From positions 62,001-126,000 of the forward strand of contig NZ_JABLSJ010000001.1 of NCBI RefSeq assembly GCF_013618635.1: DNA of 64,000 bases, in the 5' to 3' direction. The notes beneath the pieces are model-generated. The model was not told where the DNA came from and did no database searches. It saw only the letters and a program-made list of their open reading frames with translations. Below are positions 1 through 7,564 of this stretch, piece after piece. The position numbers and the translations under genes are program-made. How positions within the stretch are numbered: the stretch's first letter is position 1; each line of letters starts with the position of its first letter. This DNA is from Thalassobacillus sp. CUG 92003 (GTDB lineage: Bacteria > Bacillota > Bacilli > Bacillales > Halobacillaceae).

Positions 1-2
1 CT

Positions 3-2228
3 GTTTTGAAAAAAACGGACGGTAATACGGTTGAAACCGCCAATAATGTGAGCGCTGCGATGGATGAAATCAGTGCCGATTTGCCTGAGAATGTCCAATT
101 GGAGACGGTGCTCGACACGTCAGACTTTATTAAAACATCGATCAATTCGGTCGTGCTGAACATCATCTTAGGTGGTATTTTCTCCATTTCCGTTCTCTTG
201 CTTTTCCTTAAAAGTATACGGGCTACGCTGGTCATCGGCCTTTCAATTCCCATAGCGATCATTTCGACGTTTATCCTGATGTATTTTACAGGGGAAACGT
301 TGAACGTGCTGACCATGGGCGGACTCGCGCTCGGTATTGGGATGATGGTCGATAGTTCGATCGTCATTTTAGAAAATATTGTAAGCTACCGGCAGCGTGG
401 CTTTACGATACGCGAAGCGGCTAAGGAAGGTGCGTCTGAACTTGCTCCGGCCGTCATTGCCTCGGCCACCACGACATTGGTCGTCTTTTTGCCGATCATT
501 TTTGTGGAAGGCATTGCGTCTGAACTCTTTACGCCGCTAGCTTTGACGATTTCGTTTGCGTTGATTGCCTCTCTGGCCGTTTCAGTCACCTTGATTCCGA
601 TGCTATCATCCAAACTGTTGACCAAATCCTTGCAGCAACACGGCCGCCGATATTGGTTCGATCGCTTTTTGGACAAAGTGAACAACGGGTATCGTGCAAT
701 GCTCAGATGGGTGTTGAAATTCCGGAAAACGGTTGTCGCGGTAACCGTCGCATTAATCGCCGGCAGCGCCGCTCTGATCCCTTTGATCGGTACAGAGTTC
801 ATCCCACCTTCTGATCAAGGTCAAATCGAAGTGGATGTGAACGCACCGGCCGGAACATCGCTCACATCCACAGAAGAGATCACAACGAACGTGAATGAGC
901 GTCTCGAGCCTTTTCAGGACGTTATCGCTACCAACTATCTCACGATCGGCGGTGGAGGGTTTGAAAGCTTTTCATCTTCTTCCAACCAAGCGACGTTTAC
1001 GATCCAATTGGTAGAACCCGGGAAACGGGAGCGGTCTACGCTGGAAGTCATGCGTGACATCGATGAAGCGGTGAGTGACGTGCCCGGAGCCGAGATTAAC
1101 GTAACGGAACTGAGCGCAGGTCTTGGCACAGGTCCGCCGATTGAAATCCAATTGAATGGGCCCAATTATGAAGTGTTAGATGAGCTTGCTCAGCAAACGG
1201 TTTATACGATTGAAGACATCGAGGGCATCAATAATCCTGAATCCTCGACCGATGAGGCGCGTCCGGAAATGAGGATCAACGTTGATCGGGATAAAGCCGC
1301 TCAATACGGGATGAGTTATCAGCAAGTGATTGGCCAAGTCCAGCTAGGTTTTAATGGACAAATTGCGACGCGTTATCGGGATGATGGCGATGAAATTAAT
1401 GTCCGGTTGATTCTTCCGGAAAAAGAGCGGCGATCGATCGCGGATTTGGAAAATATGGCCTTGCAAACACCGCAGGGTTCGATGGTGCCTCTCGCTTCGA
1501 TTGCATCTCTCGAACAAATACAAGGCCCGGAAACGTTGCTGCGAGAAAACCAGCAGCGGCAAGTGAATGTGGAGAGTGAAGTGGTTGATCGTGATCTCGG
1601 CAGTGTAACAGAGGATATTCGCGATCGTATGGAAACGTTGAATATCCCTGAAGAATACTCGTATGAAATCGGGGGACAGTCTCAAGATATGCAGGACTCA
1701 TTTGGGGATTTATCACTGGCATTGGTGTTCTCGGTATTCCTCGTTTATGCTGTGATGGCTGTACAATTTGAAAACTTCTTATTCCCATTCATCATCATGT
1801 TTTCACTGCCGGCCACGATTATCGGTGTGGTACTCGGTATGGTTGTGACAGGACTGCCGTTCAGTTTGCCGGCGTTTGTCGGCATCATTATGTTGGCGGG
1901 TATCGTGGTCAATAACGCGATTGTGTTAGTGGACTACATCAATATTCTGAGGCGAAAAGGTGCCGATCGCTTTGAAGCGATTCTGGAAGCTGGACCGAAC
2001 CGGCTGCGCCCAATTCTCATGACGACGCTGACAACCGTTCTCGGGATGGTTCCATTGGCGCTCGGAATTGGAAGAGGGGCCGAAGCTCAACAGCCGCTGG
2101 CCGTCACCATCATATTCGGACTGACGGTTTCAAGTTTCTTCACCCTGCTGCTTATCCCTGTCGTCTACACATATTTTGACGACATCACCCAAAAAGTAAC
2201 CGGCCTCTTCCGAAAAAAATCAGACTAA
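3..2228 (+). CDS. RND-family efflux permease, C-terminal part (cut by window edge)
   Basis: The reading frame is open at the left edge, so this is the last ~740 residues of a protein normally near 1,000-1,050. It looks like the HAE1/AcrB class of RND proton antiporters; the nearest Bacillus relative by organisation would be SwrC. Visible features: the TM4 segment GLALGIGMMVDSSIVILEN with the conserved Asp, a periplasmic-type loop region from about residue 265 to 560, and a second membrane block near the end with GIVVNNAIVLVDYIN and RPILMTTLTTVLGMVPLALG. Such pumps export amphiphiles or lipopeptides in Gram-positives. The TTG at position 6 is not a credible start. A strong terminator follows at once. 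Family confident, substrate unknown. Confidence 0.9.
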   Translation, partial: VLKKTDGNTVETANNVSAAMDEISADLPENVQLETVLDTSDFIKTSINSVVLNIILGGIFSISVLLLFLKSIRATLVIGLSIPIAIISTFILMYFTGETLNVLTMGGLALGIGMMVDSSIVILENIVSYRQRGFTIREAAKEGASELAPAVIASATTTLVVFLPIIFVEGIASELFTPLALTISFALIASLAVSVTLIPMLSSKLLTKSLQQHGRRYWFDRFLDKVNNGYRAMLRWVLKFRKTVVAVTVALIAGSAALIPLIGTEFIPPSDQGQIEVDVNAPAGTSLTSTEEITTNVNERLEPFQDVIATNYLTIGGGGFESFSSSSNQATFTIQLVEPGKRERSTLEVMRDIDEAVSDVPGAEINVTELSAGLGTGPPIEIQLNGPNYEVLDELAQQTVYTIEDIEGINNPESSTDEARPEMRINVDRDKAAQYGMSYQQVIGQVQLGFNGQIATRYRDDGDEINVRLILPEKERRSIADLENMALQTPQGSMVPLASIASLEQIQGPETLLRENQQRQVNVESEVVDRDLGSVTEDIRDRMETLNIPEEYSYEIGGQSQDMQDSFGDLSLALVFSVFLVYAVMAVQFENFLFPFIIMFSLPATIIGVVLGMVVTGLPFSLPAFVGIIMLAGIVVNNAIVLVDYINILRRKGADRFEAILEAGPNRLRPILMTTLTTVLGMVPLALGIGRGAEAQQPLAVTIIFGLTVSSFFTLLLIPVVYTYFDDITQKVTGLFRKKSD

Positions 2229-2230
2229 CC

Positions 2231-2269
2231 AAAAGCTGCAGCCTCTTTTGATGGGGGCTGCAGCTTTTT
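2231..2269 (+). terminator. Intrinsic terminator of the RND gene
   Basis: A stem AAAAGCTGCAGCC pairs with GGCTGCAGCTTTTT around an 11-13-nt loop, directly after the stop codon. The A/T flanks make it usable on both strands. Confidence 0.85.
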
Positions 2270-2282
2270 ACGTACCTCTTTT

Positions 2283-2405
2283 GCGTACCTGGTACAAAAA
2301 CGGTGTTTTCAAATGAGCCGGGCGTTCCGCAGTGTACCATTGAATCCGTACCTGGTACCAGCGTACCTGGTACAAAATCCGAAAAATGAAAAGAGCCGGG
2401 TGTGT
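2283..2405 (+). repeat. Two direct copies of the GTACCTGGTAC dispersed repeat
   Basis: Copy 1 (2283-2328) and copy 2 (2361-2405) share the layout GCGTACCTGGTACAAAA, then a C/G-T run, then GAGCCGGGNGT. An extra bare palindrome GTACCTGGTAC lies at 2348-2358. Both lie between the end of the RND gene and the end of the HEPN-CBS gene. Further copies are at 3242-3288, 3314-3360 (inverted) and 7499-7546. Confidence 0.75.
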
Positions 2406-2414
2406 CGTGAATGG

Positions 2415-3143
2415 TTATAGGGGGTGGTCGATTTTAATGAGATCCCAGGCAGTGACGATGCCAACGGGCTCTTTGTTCGGGTTGCCGCCATCTGTGATGA
2501 TAACGGCTTTCAGCTTGCTTTTGGCTTCGCCATTACGCTCAAACGCCTCTTCTAAATCAAATATCGTACTTGCACTATCGAGAAAGTGAACGTTATGCGC
2601 TTGTTCAAATTCCAGGACGTGGGACGCCTGAACATCTTCCGTAGAGATCGAGCCGTTCGATTGATTATGAGCTAGCCAGTTCACCAATCCATCATTAGTG
2701 AGGAGACCAAGGAATTGATGCTCCTTATCGTAAACTGGAAATTGGGAGACCCGGTGTTGGGTGAAAGCGTCTAAAATATTGGATAAAGGGGAATACGAAC
2801 GATAATAAAGCACAGGTGTAGTAGCCCACTCAAGGGTTTTGGGAGGTTGATCAAGCGTTTGTTTAATTTTTTCAATGGTCTCCACAACCTCTAAATGGGG
2901 ATAGGCGATGTAGTAATCATCGCGAATCCGCTCATGCACAATAGCATTCCGAAGTTTCGCAAGCTGCTTCAACTGTTCGAAGTGCTGGCGGATCACACTA
3001 TGCTTAGCTTTTGATTGCTGCATGAGTTCCATAAAGTTATCGTTTTTAGGATAATTATTCAATATTTTGAGATGATGGTGGATCTGATTAAAGGCAAGTT
3101 CAAAACGTTCCACCATATCAGTCCCATAGCGGTCTTCTCCCAT
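2415..3143 (-). CDS. HEPN-like domain fused to a CBS-domain pair
   Basis: 242 residues if it starts at the ATG at 3143, chosen because GGGTGG lies just upstream; a GTG at 3155 is the alternative. The N-terminal ~95 residues are helical, with the motif LRNAIVH (Arg65 to His70). This fits the R-polar-x3-H signature (Rx4-6H) of HEPN ribonucleases. The C-terminal half holds two CBS-like repeats, with GLLTNDGLVNWL near residue 145 and EPVGIVTAWDLIK at the end; CBS pairs usually bind adenine nucleotides. A nucleotide-sensing RNase or RNA-binding protein is the inference. It stands alone, converging on the RND gene, so context says little. CBS assignment is firm, HEPN moderately so. Confidence 0.65.
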   Translation of the reverse strand: MGEDRYGTDMVERFELAFNQIHHHLKILNNYPKNDNFMELMQQSKAKHSVIRQHFEQLKQLAKLRNAIVHERIRDDYYIAYPHLEVVETIEKIKQTLDQPPKTLEWATTPVLYYRSYSPLSNILDAFTQHRVSQFPVYDKEHQFLGLLTNDGLVNWLAHNQSNGSISTEDVQASHVLEFEQAHNVHFLDSASTIFDLEEAFERNGEAKSKLKAVIITDGGNPNKEPVGIVTAWDLIKIDHPL

Positions 3144-3241
3144 GACGCCACCCACTTTTTATCAAAATACAAACGAATACGTGCTACTACTCATTTTACC
3201 TCATCTTTATAGAAAACATACCAAAGCGAGCTCTATCATCT

Positions 3242-3360
3242 GCGTACCTGGTACAAAACCGGGTTTTTCGAAATAGCCGGGTGTTCCATCAATCATGCTA
3301 TAATCAAATTAATCGCACACCCGGCTCTTTTCATTTTGGTGGTTTTGTACCAGGTACGCT
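3242..3360. repeat. Inverted pair of GTACCTGGTAC repeats
   Basis: A plus-strand copy (3242-3288) faces a minus-strand copy (3314-3360). Their ~47-nt arms flank a 25-nt gap, so the pair could form a large imperfect hairpin. The gap carries an extended -10 sequence pointing into the pxp operon. Confidence 0.75.
3296..3304 (+). promoter_or_regulatory. Candidate extended -10 promoter for the pxp operon
   Basis: TGCTATAAT matches the TGnTATAAT extended -10. There is no good -35 at the usual distance, because that position falls in the repeat arm. It lies between the two inverted repeat copies, so a transcript would begin with the second copy. Confidence 0.45.
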
Positions 3361-3428
3361 GCTTTAAGGCTGCTTTGGATGTTATGATAGGGGAAGAGTG
3401 GAGGGGTTTTGTGAAAGGTGATGACGCT

Positions 3429-4145
3429 ATGAATGAATTGACGTTCGAATGGATAGGGGATCAAGGGTTGCTGGTGAGAATTGGCAACAGAATCGCACCC
3501 GAGTTCCATCAGCGAGTGAAGTATGTTTACGAGCAATTATTAAAACGAAAAGACTTATACATTGAAGAACTTGTCCCAGCGTATACAACGTTAGCTGTTT
3601 ATTACGACACAACGTCTATCGCAAAGGACAAACTATCCGAGGAAATCACTGCGATTTACCAAAGTCGCCCAAAAGAAAGCAGCAGCCAGTCTAGGGAAAT
3701 TGTTACCATTCCCGCTTGTTATGGAGGGGATGCGGCGCCGGACCTGAACGAACTGGCTGCTTATCTGAACGTGAGTGAACAGGATGTGATTGACCGCCAT
3801 AGCAGCAGTGAATATCTCATCTATATGATGGGCTTCCTGCCTGGCTTTCCTTATTTGGGGGGCATGGACGCTAGGTTGGCCACCCCGCGAAAAGCGACGC
3901 CGCGTGATAAGGTGCCACCTGGATCGATTGGGATCGCCGGGGAACAAACGGGAATCTATCCGATTGAATCGCCGGGCGGGTGGAATTTGATCGCGCGTAC
4001 ACCGATTAACTTGTTTGATCCATCCAAAAAACAACCGTTTCCCATTGAAATGGGCCAATATATACGTTTTGAACCGATCAGCACCGAGGAGTTCGAAGCG
4101 ATTCGCCTACAAGATGATTATGCGTTAGAGGTGAGAAAGGAGTAG
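3429..4145 (+). CDS. pxpB: 5-oxoprolinase subunit B (KipI family)
   Basis: 238 residues from the ATG at 3429, which has AAGGTGAT seven bases upstream; the upstream in-frame extension runs through repeat DNA and is unlikely. With PxpA and PxpC it forms the ATP-dependent enzyme that opens 5-oxoproline (pyroglutamate) to glutamate in the cytosol. Family signature: MGFLPGFPYLGGMD near residue 135, followed by a PR-rich stretch with PPGSIGIAGEQTGIYP and SPGGWNLIARTP, typical of the cyclophilin-like C-terminal domain of KipI proteins. It opens a tight three-gene operon in the order B-A-C. The B. subtilis homologue was first described as an inhibitor of KinA; the metabolic role is the better supported. 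Confidence 0.93.
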   Translation: MNELTFEWIGDQGLLVRIGNRIAPEFHQRVKYVYEQLLKRKDLYIEELVPAYTTLAVYYDTTSIAKDKLSEEITAIYQSRPKESSSQSREIVTIPACYGGDAAPDLNELAAYLNVSEQDVIDRHSSSEYLIYMMGFLPGFPYLGGMDARLATPRKATPRDKVPPGSIGIAGEQTGIYPIESPGGWNLIARTPINLFDPSKKQPFPIEMGQYIRFEPISTEEFEAIRLQDDYALEVRKE

Positions 4146-4149
4146 AGGG

Positions 4150-4917
4150 ATGACGACCATAGACATTAATGGTGATTTAGGTGAAAGCTACGGTAATTTT
4201 CGTGTCGGAGACGATGAACGGTTAATGCAAGTGATCACCTCCGCCAACATTGCCTGTGGCTTTCATGCAGGAGATTTCAACGTTATGAACACCACAGTCG
4301 ACCTGGCAAAGCAGCATGATGTGGCGATAGGCGCACACCCTGGGCTGCCTGACATCTTTGGATTTGGCCGCAGGCGTATGGATATCTCGGCAGAGGAAGC
4401 ACATCATTTAGTAACCTATCAGCTTGGTGCATTGGCAGCCTTCACGAAGCTCCATGGTACAAGGCTTCATCACGTCAAGCCGCATGGGGCCTTATATAAT
4501 ATGGCAGCGAAAGATCGTCAGCTGGCGGATGCTGTAGCCCGCGCAGTACGCGATTTCGATCCCCAGCTTAAACTTGTCGGCTTATGCAACAGCGCCTTAG
4601 TCGAAGCAGGCCATGACGTCGGTCTCCCTGTTTTAGAAGAAGCTTTCGCCGACCGCACGTATACCGAAGAAGGCCAGCTTACACCGCGCAGCGAACCCAA
4701 TGCTGTGTTGGAAGATCAGCGGCACATGGAACAGCAAGTCCTGAAAATGGTTGAACATGGCCAGGTGACAACCTCGAGCGGGCACACCATCGCACTGAAG
4801 CCTGACACGATTTGTTTTCATGGTGATGGCGCTGAAGCTTTTGAAAATGTACGCTATATACGGCGTATCCTTGGAAAAAAAGGCATTTCTATCAGCCCGG
4901 CAGGAGGAAAAATATGA
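4150..4917 (+). CDS. pxpA: 5-oxoprolinase subunit A (LamB/YcsF family)
   Basis: 255 residues, the usual family length. The N-terminus IDINGDLGESYG and the motifs SANIACGFHAGD and GAHPGLPDIFGFGRR are the family hallmarks, with conserved Asp and His residues in a TIM-barrel-like fold. Further along, HHVKPHGALYN and ICFHGDG are also typical. It starts four bases after pxpB and its stop overlaps the pxpC start (ATGA), so the three subunits are translationally coupled. The product is expected to act with PxpB and PxpC on 5-oxoproline, a by-product of spontaneous glutamine cyclisation. Confidence 0.95.
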   Translation: MTTIDINGDLGESYGNFRVGDDERLMQVITSANIACGFHAGDFNVMNTTVDLAKQHDVAIGAHPGLPDIFGFGRRRMDISAEEAHHLVTYQLGALAAFTKLHGTRLHHVKPHGALYNMAAKDRQLADAVARAVRDFDPQLKLVGLCNSALVEAGHDVGLPVLEEAFADRTYTEEGQLTPRSEPNAVLEDQRHMEQQVLKMVEHGQVTTSSGHTIALKPDTICFHGDGAEAFENVRYIRRILGKKGISISPAGGKI

Positions 4918-5792
4918 GTGAAGTGGCTATATTTAAAACGATCAAACCTGGCATCTATGCATCCTTTCAAGACTTGGGCCGTTTTGACTATCAAAAATAT
5001 GGGGTTCCGGTTTCGGGAGCGATGGATGCCAAAGCTCATCGGTTAGCCAATTATATTTTAGGCAACCCCGCTCATGTCCCGACGCTGGAAATTACGCTGA
5101 CCGGGACAAAACTTGAAGCGCTCACGGATCACTGGGTCGCGGTAACAGGCGGAGATTTGGATGCGCAACTAGATGGTGACTCAATTCCGCGCTGGGAGGC
5201 TTTATTTATCAAGAAAGGGCAGACGCTAAATTTCAAAGGCCCTAAGGAAGGCGTGCGCACCTACTTAGCTGTGCAATCGGGTTTTCATGCGCCGGTCTTT
5301 CTAGGAAGTGCCTCCACTTATGAACGGGGTGGCTTTGGCCAATCGCTTGCTAAAGGTGACGTGCTCTACGCCAAGCAGTCGGCCAGAAAAATGGTGCGTC
5401 GGGGACTTATCGCCAGCGAACGGCCTGTCTATACGAAAACTTTCACGCTCAACTACATCCCGAGCAGTCATCAATCGCGTTTTACCGAAGAAAGCATCAC
5501 CACGTTTCATCAGCAACCTTATGCGGTGAAGCGAGGCGATCGCATGGGTCTCCAATTGCAAGGCGGTACAGCCTTGCAGCATCGTGATGGGGCTGATATT
5601 ATATCGGAGCCTGTTACGTATGGAACGATCCAAGTCACCTCAAGCGGCCAGCCGATGATATTGAGGGCGGATGCCCAGACGACAGGTGGCTATACGACGC
5701 TCGGGACTATCATGACTAAAGACCTGAATAAAGTGGCCCAAGTTCCTCCGGGAGGAACGGTCTATTTTCAAGCATGCTCTGACTCGTGTTAG
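4914..5792 (+). CDS. pxpC: 5-oxoprolinase subunit C (KipA family)
   Basis: 292 residues. The opening GIYASFQDLGRFDYQKYGVPVSGAMD is diagnostic of the biotin-dependent carboxyltransferase-like KipA/PxpC family, and GGYTTLGTIMTKDLNKVAQ near the C-terminus is the second conserved block. It overlaps pxpA by four bases and is the last gene of the operon. The stop codon lies inside the stem of the downstream terminator, an economical arrangement. In the B. subtilis literature the homologue antagonises KipI; here the oxoprolinase role is favoured because all three subunits are present and contiguous. Confidence 0.93.
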   Translation: MSEVAIFKTIKPGIYASFQDLGRFDYQKYGVPVSGAMDAKAHRLANYILGNPAHVPTLEITLTGTKLEALTDHWVAVTGGDLDAQLDGDSIPRWEALFIKKGQTLNFKGPKEGVRTYLAVQSGFHAPVFLGSASTYERGGFGQSLAKGDVLYAKQSARKMVRRGLIASERPVYTKTFTLNYIPSSHQSRFTEESITTFHQQPYAVKRGDRMGLQLQGGTALQHRDGADIISEPVTYGTIQVTSSGQPMILRADAQTTGGYTTLGTIMTKDLNKVAQVPPGGTVYFQACSDSC

Positions 5793-5804
5793 AGCATGTT
5801 TTCT
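5773..5804 (+). terminator. Terminator overlapping the pxpC stop codon
   Basis: CATGCTCT pairs with AGAGCATG around a 10-nt loop and is followed by TTTTCT. The TAG stop (5790-5792) sits at the base of the second arm. Confidence 0.75.
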
Positions 5805-5806
5805 AT

Positions 5807-5813
5807 TCGACAG
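5807..5813 (-). promoter_or_regulatory. Spo0A box upstream of sinI
   Basis: TTCGACA is an exact reverse match to the 0A box TGTCGAA. A one-mismatch neighbour, TTCGATT, lies at 5830-5836. Both are ~230 bp upstream of sinI, and Spo0A~P activates sinI in B. subtilis. The match is seen; its function is inferred. Confidence 0.5.
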
Positions 5814-6043
5814 TAAATGGTTTAAAAAATTCGATTTCATTCACAAATTTTAACAAAATATGCACATTTTAAATGGTAGGCTTTTACTTATACTGAAACG
5901 TGATTCTCCAGATGAGGCAAATCTATTGAAAAATGGAGACGCAAAATCACAGGCCTAAAACGGATGGTTTCTACATATATCTAAATGGTGTTGTTCGTTA
6001 TGGTGGCTGGTTCGCCTGGAAAATTAATATGGAGGGTCTAATT

Positions 6044-6172
6044 ATGAGCGTGCGTTCTAACAAACAAGTAGTCGTAATTGATCAAGAATGGGCTGCATTA
6101 ATTAAAGAAGCGAAGGAAATTGGCATGACAATGGATGAAATAAAGGATTTTTTGCAGGAAAAAAATAAATAA
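6044..6172 (+). CDS. sinI: SinI-type anti-repressor
   Basis: 42 residues from the ATG at 6044, which has GGAGGG seven bases upstream; a longer in-frame ORF from 5933 lacks an RBS. The core DQEWAALIKEAKEIGMTMDEIKDFL is the Sin dimerisation domain shared by SinI and the tail of SinR. In B. subtilis SinI binds SinR and lifts its repression of matrix genes. The length suits a SinI (57 residues in B. subtilis, often shorter elsewhere). It lies just upstream of sinR as in B. subtilis, but no tasA-type operon follows. Confidence 0.85.
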   Translation: MSVRSNKQVVVIDQEWAALIKEAKEIGMTMDEIKDFLQEKNK

Positions 6173-6245
6173 TTTACAGTTTGAAGGTGCAAAAGGTACA
6201 ATTTTAAGAGAAATGGTACTTAATATAGAACGGTCACTGGAAATA

Positions 6246-6254
6246 TGCTATACT
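6246..6254 (+). promoter_or_regulatory. Candidate extended -10 promoter for sinR
   Basis: TGCTATACT lies 26 bases before the sinR start. No clear -35 is seen, as is common for extended -10 promoters. It would give sinR its own transcript, separate from sinI. Confidence 0.4.
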
Positions 6255-6279
6255 CGAATATGAAAGAAGGTGAGTGAGT

Positions 6280-6609
6280 ATGATCGGTGATCGGATAAAA
6301 CAAATTAGAAAAGATAAAAATCTATCGCTATCTGAACTAGCGGATCGAGCAGGTGTGGCAAAGTCATATTTAAGCTCGATTGAACGAAACCTACAATCAA
6401 ATCCATCAGTACAATTCCTCGAAAAAATATCAGCTGAACTAGGTGTATCGATCAACTACTTATTACACGGAGCTCAGGATGAAGAAATCGCAGGCTTAGA
6501 CGGCGATTGGACTGAGTTAGTACGAGAGGCTATGAATTCCGGAGTTTCCAAAGAGCAATTTCGTGATTATCTCGAATTTAATAAATGGAAATTAAATCAA
6601 GATAAATAG
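6280..6609 (+). CDS. sinR: SinR-type biofilm/sporulation repressor
   Basis: 109 residues from the ATG at 6280 (AAGG nine bases upstream; the GTG at 6274 is too close to it). Residues 1-65 form an XRE helix-turn-helix (LSLSELADRAGVAKSYLSSIER) almost in the SinR consensus. Residues 75-105 form the Sin tetramerisation domain, DWTELVREAMNSGVSKEQFRDYLEF, which pairs with SinI. Length and domain order match B. subtilis SinR (111). It controls the switch between motility and matrix production in that species; targets here are not visible in the window. Its own terminator follows. Confidence 0.9.
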   Translation: MIGDRIKQIRKDKNLSLSELADRAGVAKSYLSSIERNLQSNPSVQFLEKISAELGVSINYLLHGAQDEEIAGLDGDWTELVREAMNSGVSKEQFRDYLEFNKWKLNQDK

Positions 6610-6611
6610 CG

Positions 6612-6650
6612 GCGAGCCGGTGCTGAACCTCAGTGTCGGCTCGTATTTTG
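6612..6650 (+). terminator. Terminator of sinR
   Basis: CGAGCCG pairs with CGGCTCG around a 17-nt loop, followed by TATTTTG. Confidence 0.7.
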
Positions 6651-6674
6651 TGTGCTGAAAAGGAAGGATACTGT

Positions 6675-7169
6675 ATGAACCGTGCCTGGGTATATTGGCT
6701 GTTGAGCGCAGTCGTGATGGGGATCATTTTTTATTCGTCATCACAGCCCTATCAAGAACAAGACATGCGCCCGATGTTATCAGATACAGGCGTGTTGGAC
6801 GGGTTAGCGCCGCTGTTTGCCGACGTGTCCTTCACCTATCATCACGCTGAAGTCAGTGTCGAAGCCCTGGGGATAGCCGGCTTTGTCGAATTTTTCATTC
6901 GGAAAGCCGCCCATGTGACCATCTTTCTATTGTTAACCTTGAGCCTTTATCGCGCCATCAGTCTGTCATTTCGGATGAAGCGGCGCTACGTCATGCTGGC
7001 GGCCTGGCTCACGACGGTTTTCTACGCAATATTTGATGAATGGCATCAGAGTTTGACGCCAAACCGAACACCCAACGGAGGGGATGTGCTGCTTGATGCA
7101 GTCGGAGGCCTGATCGCGCTGGGTGGCATTTTCCTCTGGCTGCGTTATAAAAAATATAGCAAAATATGA
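6675..7169 (+). CDS. VanZ family membrane protein
   Basis: 164 residues from the ATG at 6675 with GGAAGG upstream; an earlier in-frame start lies in the sinR terminator. A first membrane helix (YWLLSAVVMGIIFYSSSQP) carries the VanZ-type FYSSSQ ending. Two further helices follow, and the hallmark DEWHQSLTPNRTPNGGDVLLDAVGG appears near residue 130. VanZ proteins are widespread in Firmicutes; the original confers low-level teicoplanin resistance, but most members have no known role. It is monocistronic here, with a second VanZ-like gene 400 bp downstream. Confidence 0.88.
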   Translation: MNRAWVYWLLSAVVMGIIFYSSSQPYQEQDMRPMLSDTGVLDGLAPLFADVSFTYHHAEVSVEALGIAGFVEFFIRKAAHVTIFLLLTLSLYRAISLSFRMKRRYVMLAAWLTTVFYAIFDEWHQSLTPNRTPNGGDVLLDAVGGLIALGGIFLWLRYKKYSKI

Positions 7170-7306
7170 AACTTCTAAACCCCATCAGACGTCAAATAAA
7201 TAGAAACAATAGAAGAAACAGTCAAAATTTCACGTTTGAACTCGAACCTGTAAGTAAATGTAATGACTAAACGATCATAACGTTTTTTAAAAGGAGTTAT
7301 TAATCT

Positions 7307-7429
7307 ATGGACAACCAAGAAAAATTGACCGAGTTGCTGCAATCGATTATTTCACAAAATGAACAAGAAGAATTCGAAACGTCAGAAGATGTTATCAATC
7401 AACTGATCCACCAACTACAAACCACATAA
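7307..7429 (+). CDS. Small hydrophilic protein, 40 residues
   Basis: An ATG at 7307 follows AAGGAGTT at a nine-base distance and opens a 40-codon frame ending in TAA, with a strong terminator 16 bases later. The product begins MDNQEKLTELLQSIIS and is rich in Gln and Glu, predicted to be an amphipathic helix without signal or membrane segment. No family is recognised. The RBS, the compact frame and the dedicated terminator make it a believable small gene rather than chance. Confidence 0.6.
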   Translation: MDNQEKLTELLQSIISQNEQEEFETSEDVINQLIHQLQTT

Positions 7430-7444
7430 ACCAATCCAAAGAAC

Positions 7445-7474
7445 GGGGGTGTCCCAAAAAAGGGGACACCCCCT
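7445..7474 (+). terminator. Terminator of the 40-residue gene
   Basis: GGGGGTGTCCC pairs with GGGACACCCCC across AAAAAA, followed by TCTGTTT. A very stable hairpin. Confidence 0.75.
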
Positions 7475-7498
7475 CTGTTTGAATGCGTGGATTTGAGT

Positions 7499-7546
7499 GC
7501 GTACCTGGTACGAAATGGGGTTTTTGAAAAGAGCCGGGCGTGCCGC
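7499..7546 (+). repeat. GTACCTGGTAC dispersed repeat, copy 5
   Basis: Same layout as the copies near 2.3 and 3.3 kb: GCGTACCTGGTAC, a purine run, GGGTTTTTGAAAAGAGCCGGGCGT. It ends about ten bases before the RBS of the next gene. Confidence 0.75.
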
Positions 7547-7564
7547 GCGAGAGGGGGAGTTATG

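Noticed and set aside
386-1788. Several minus-strand ORFs inside the RND gene
   Set aside because: Shadow frames of a clearly conserved coding sequence.
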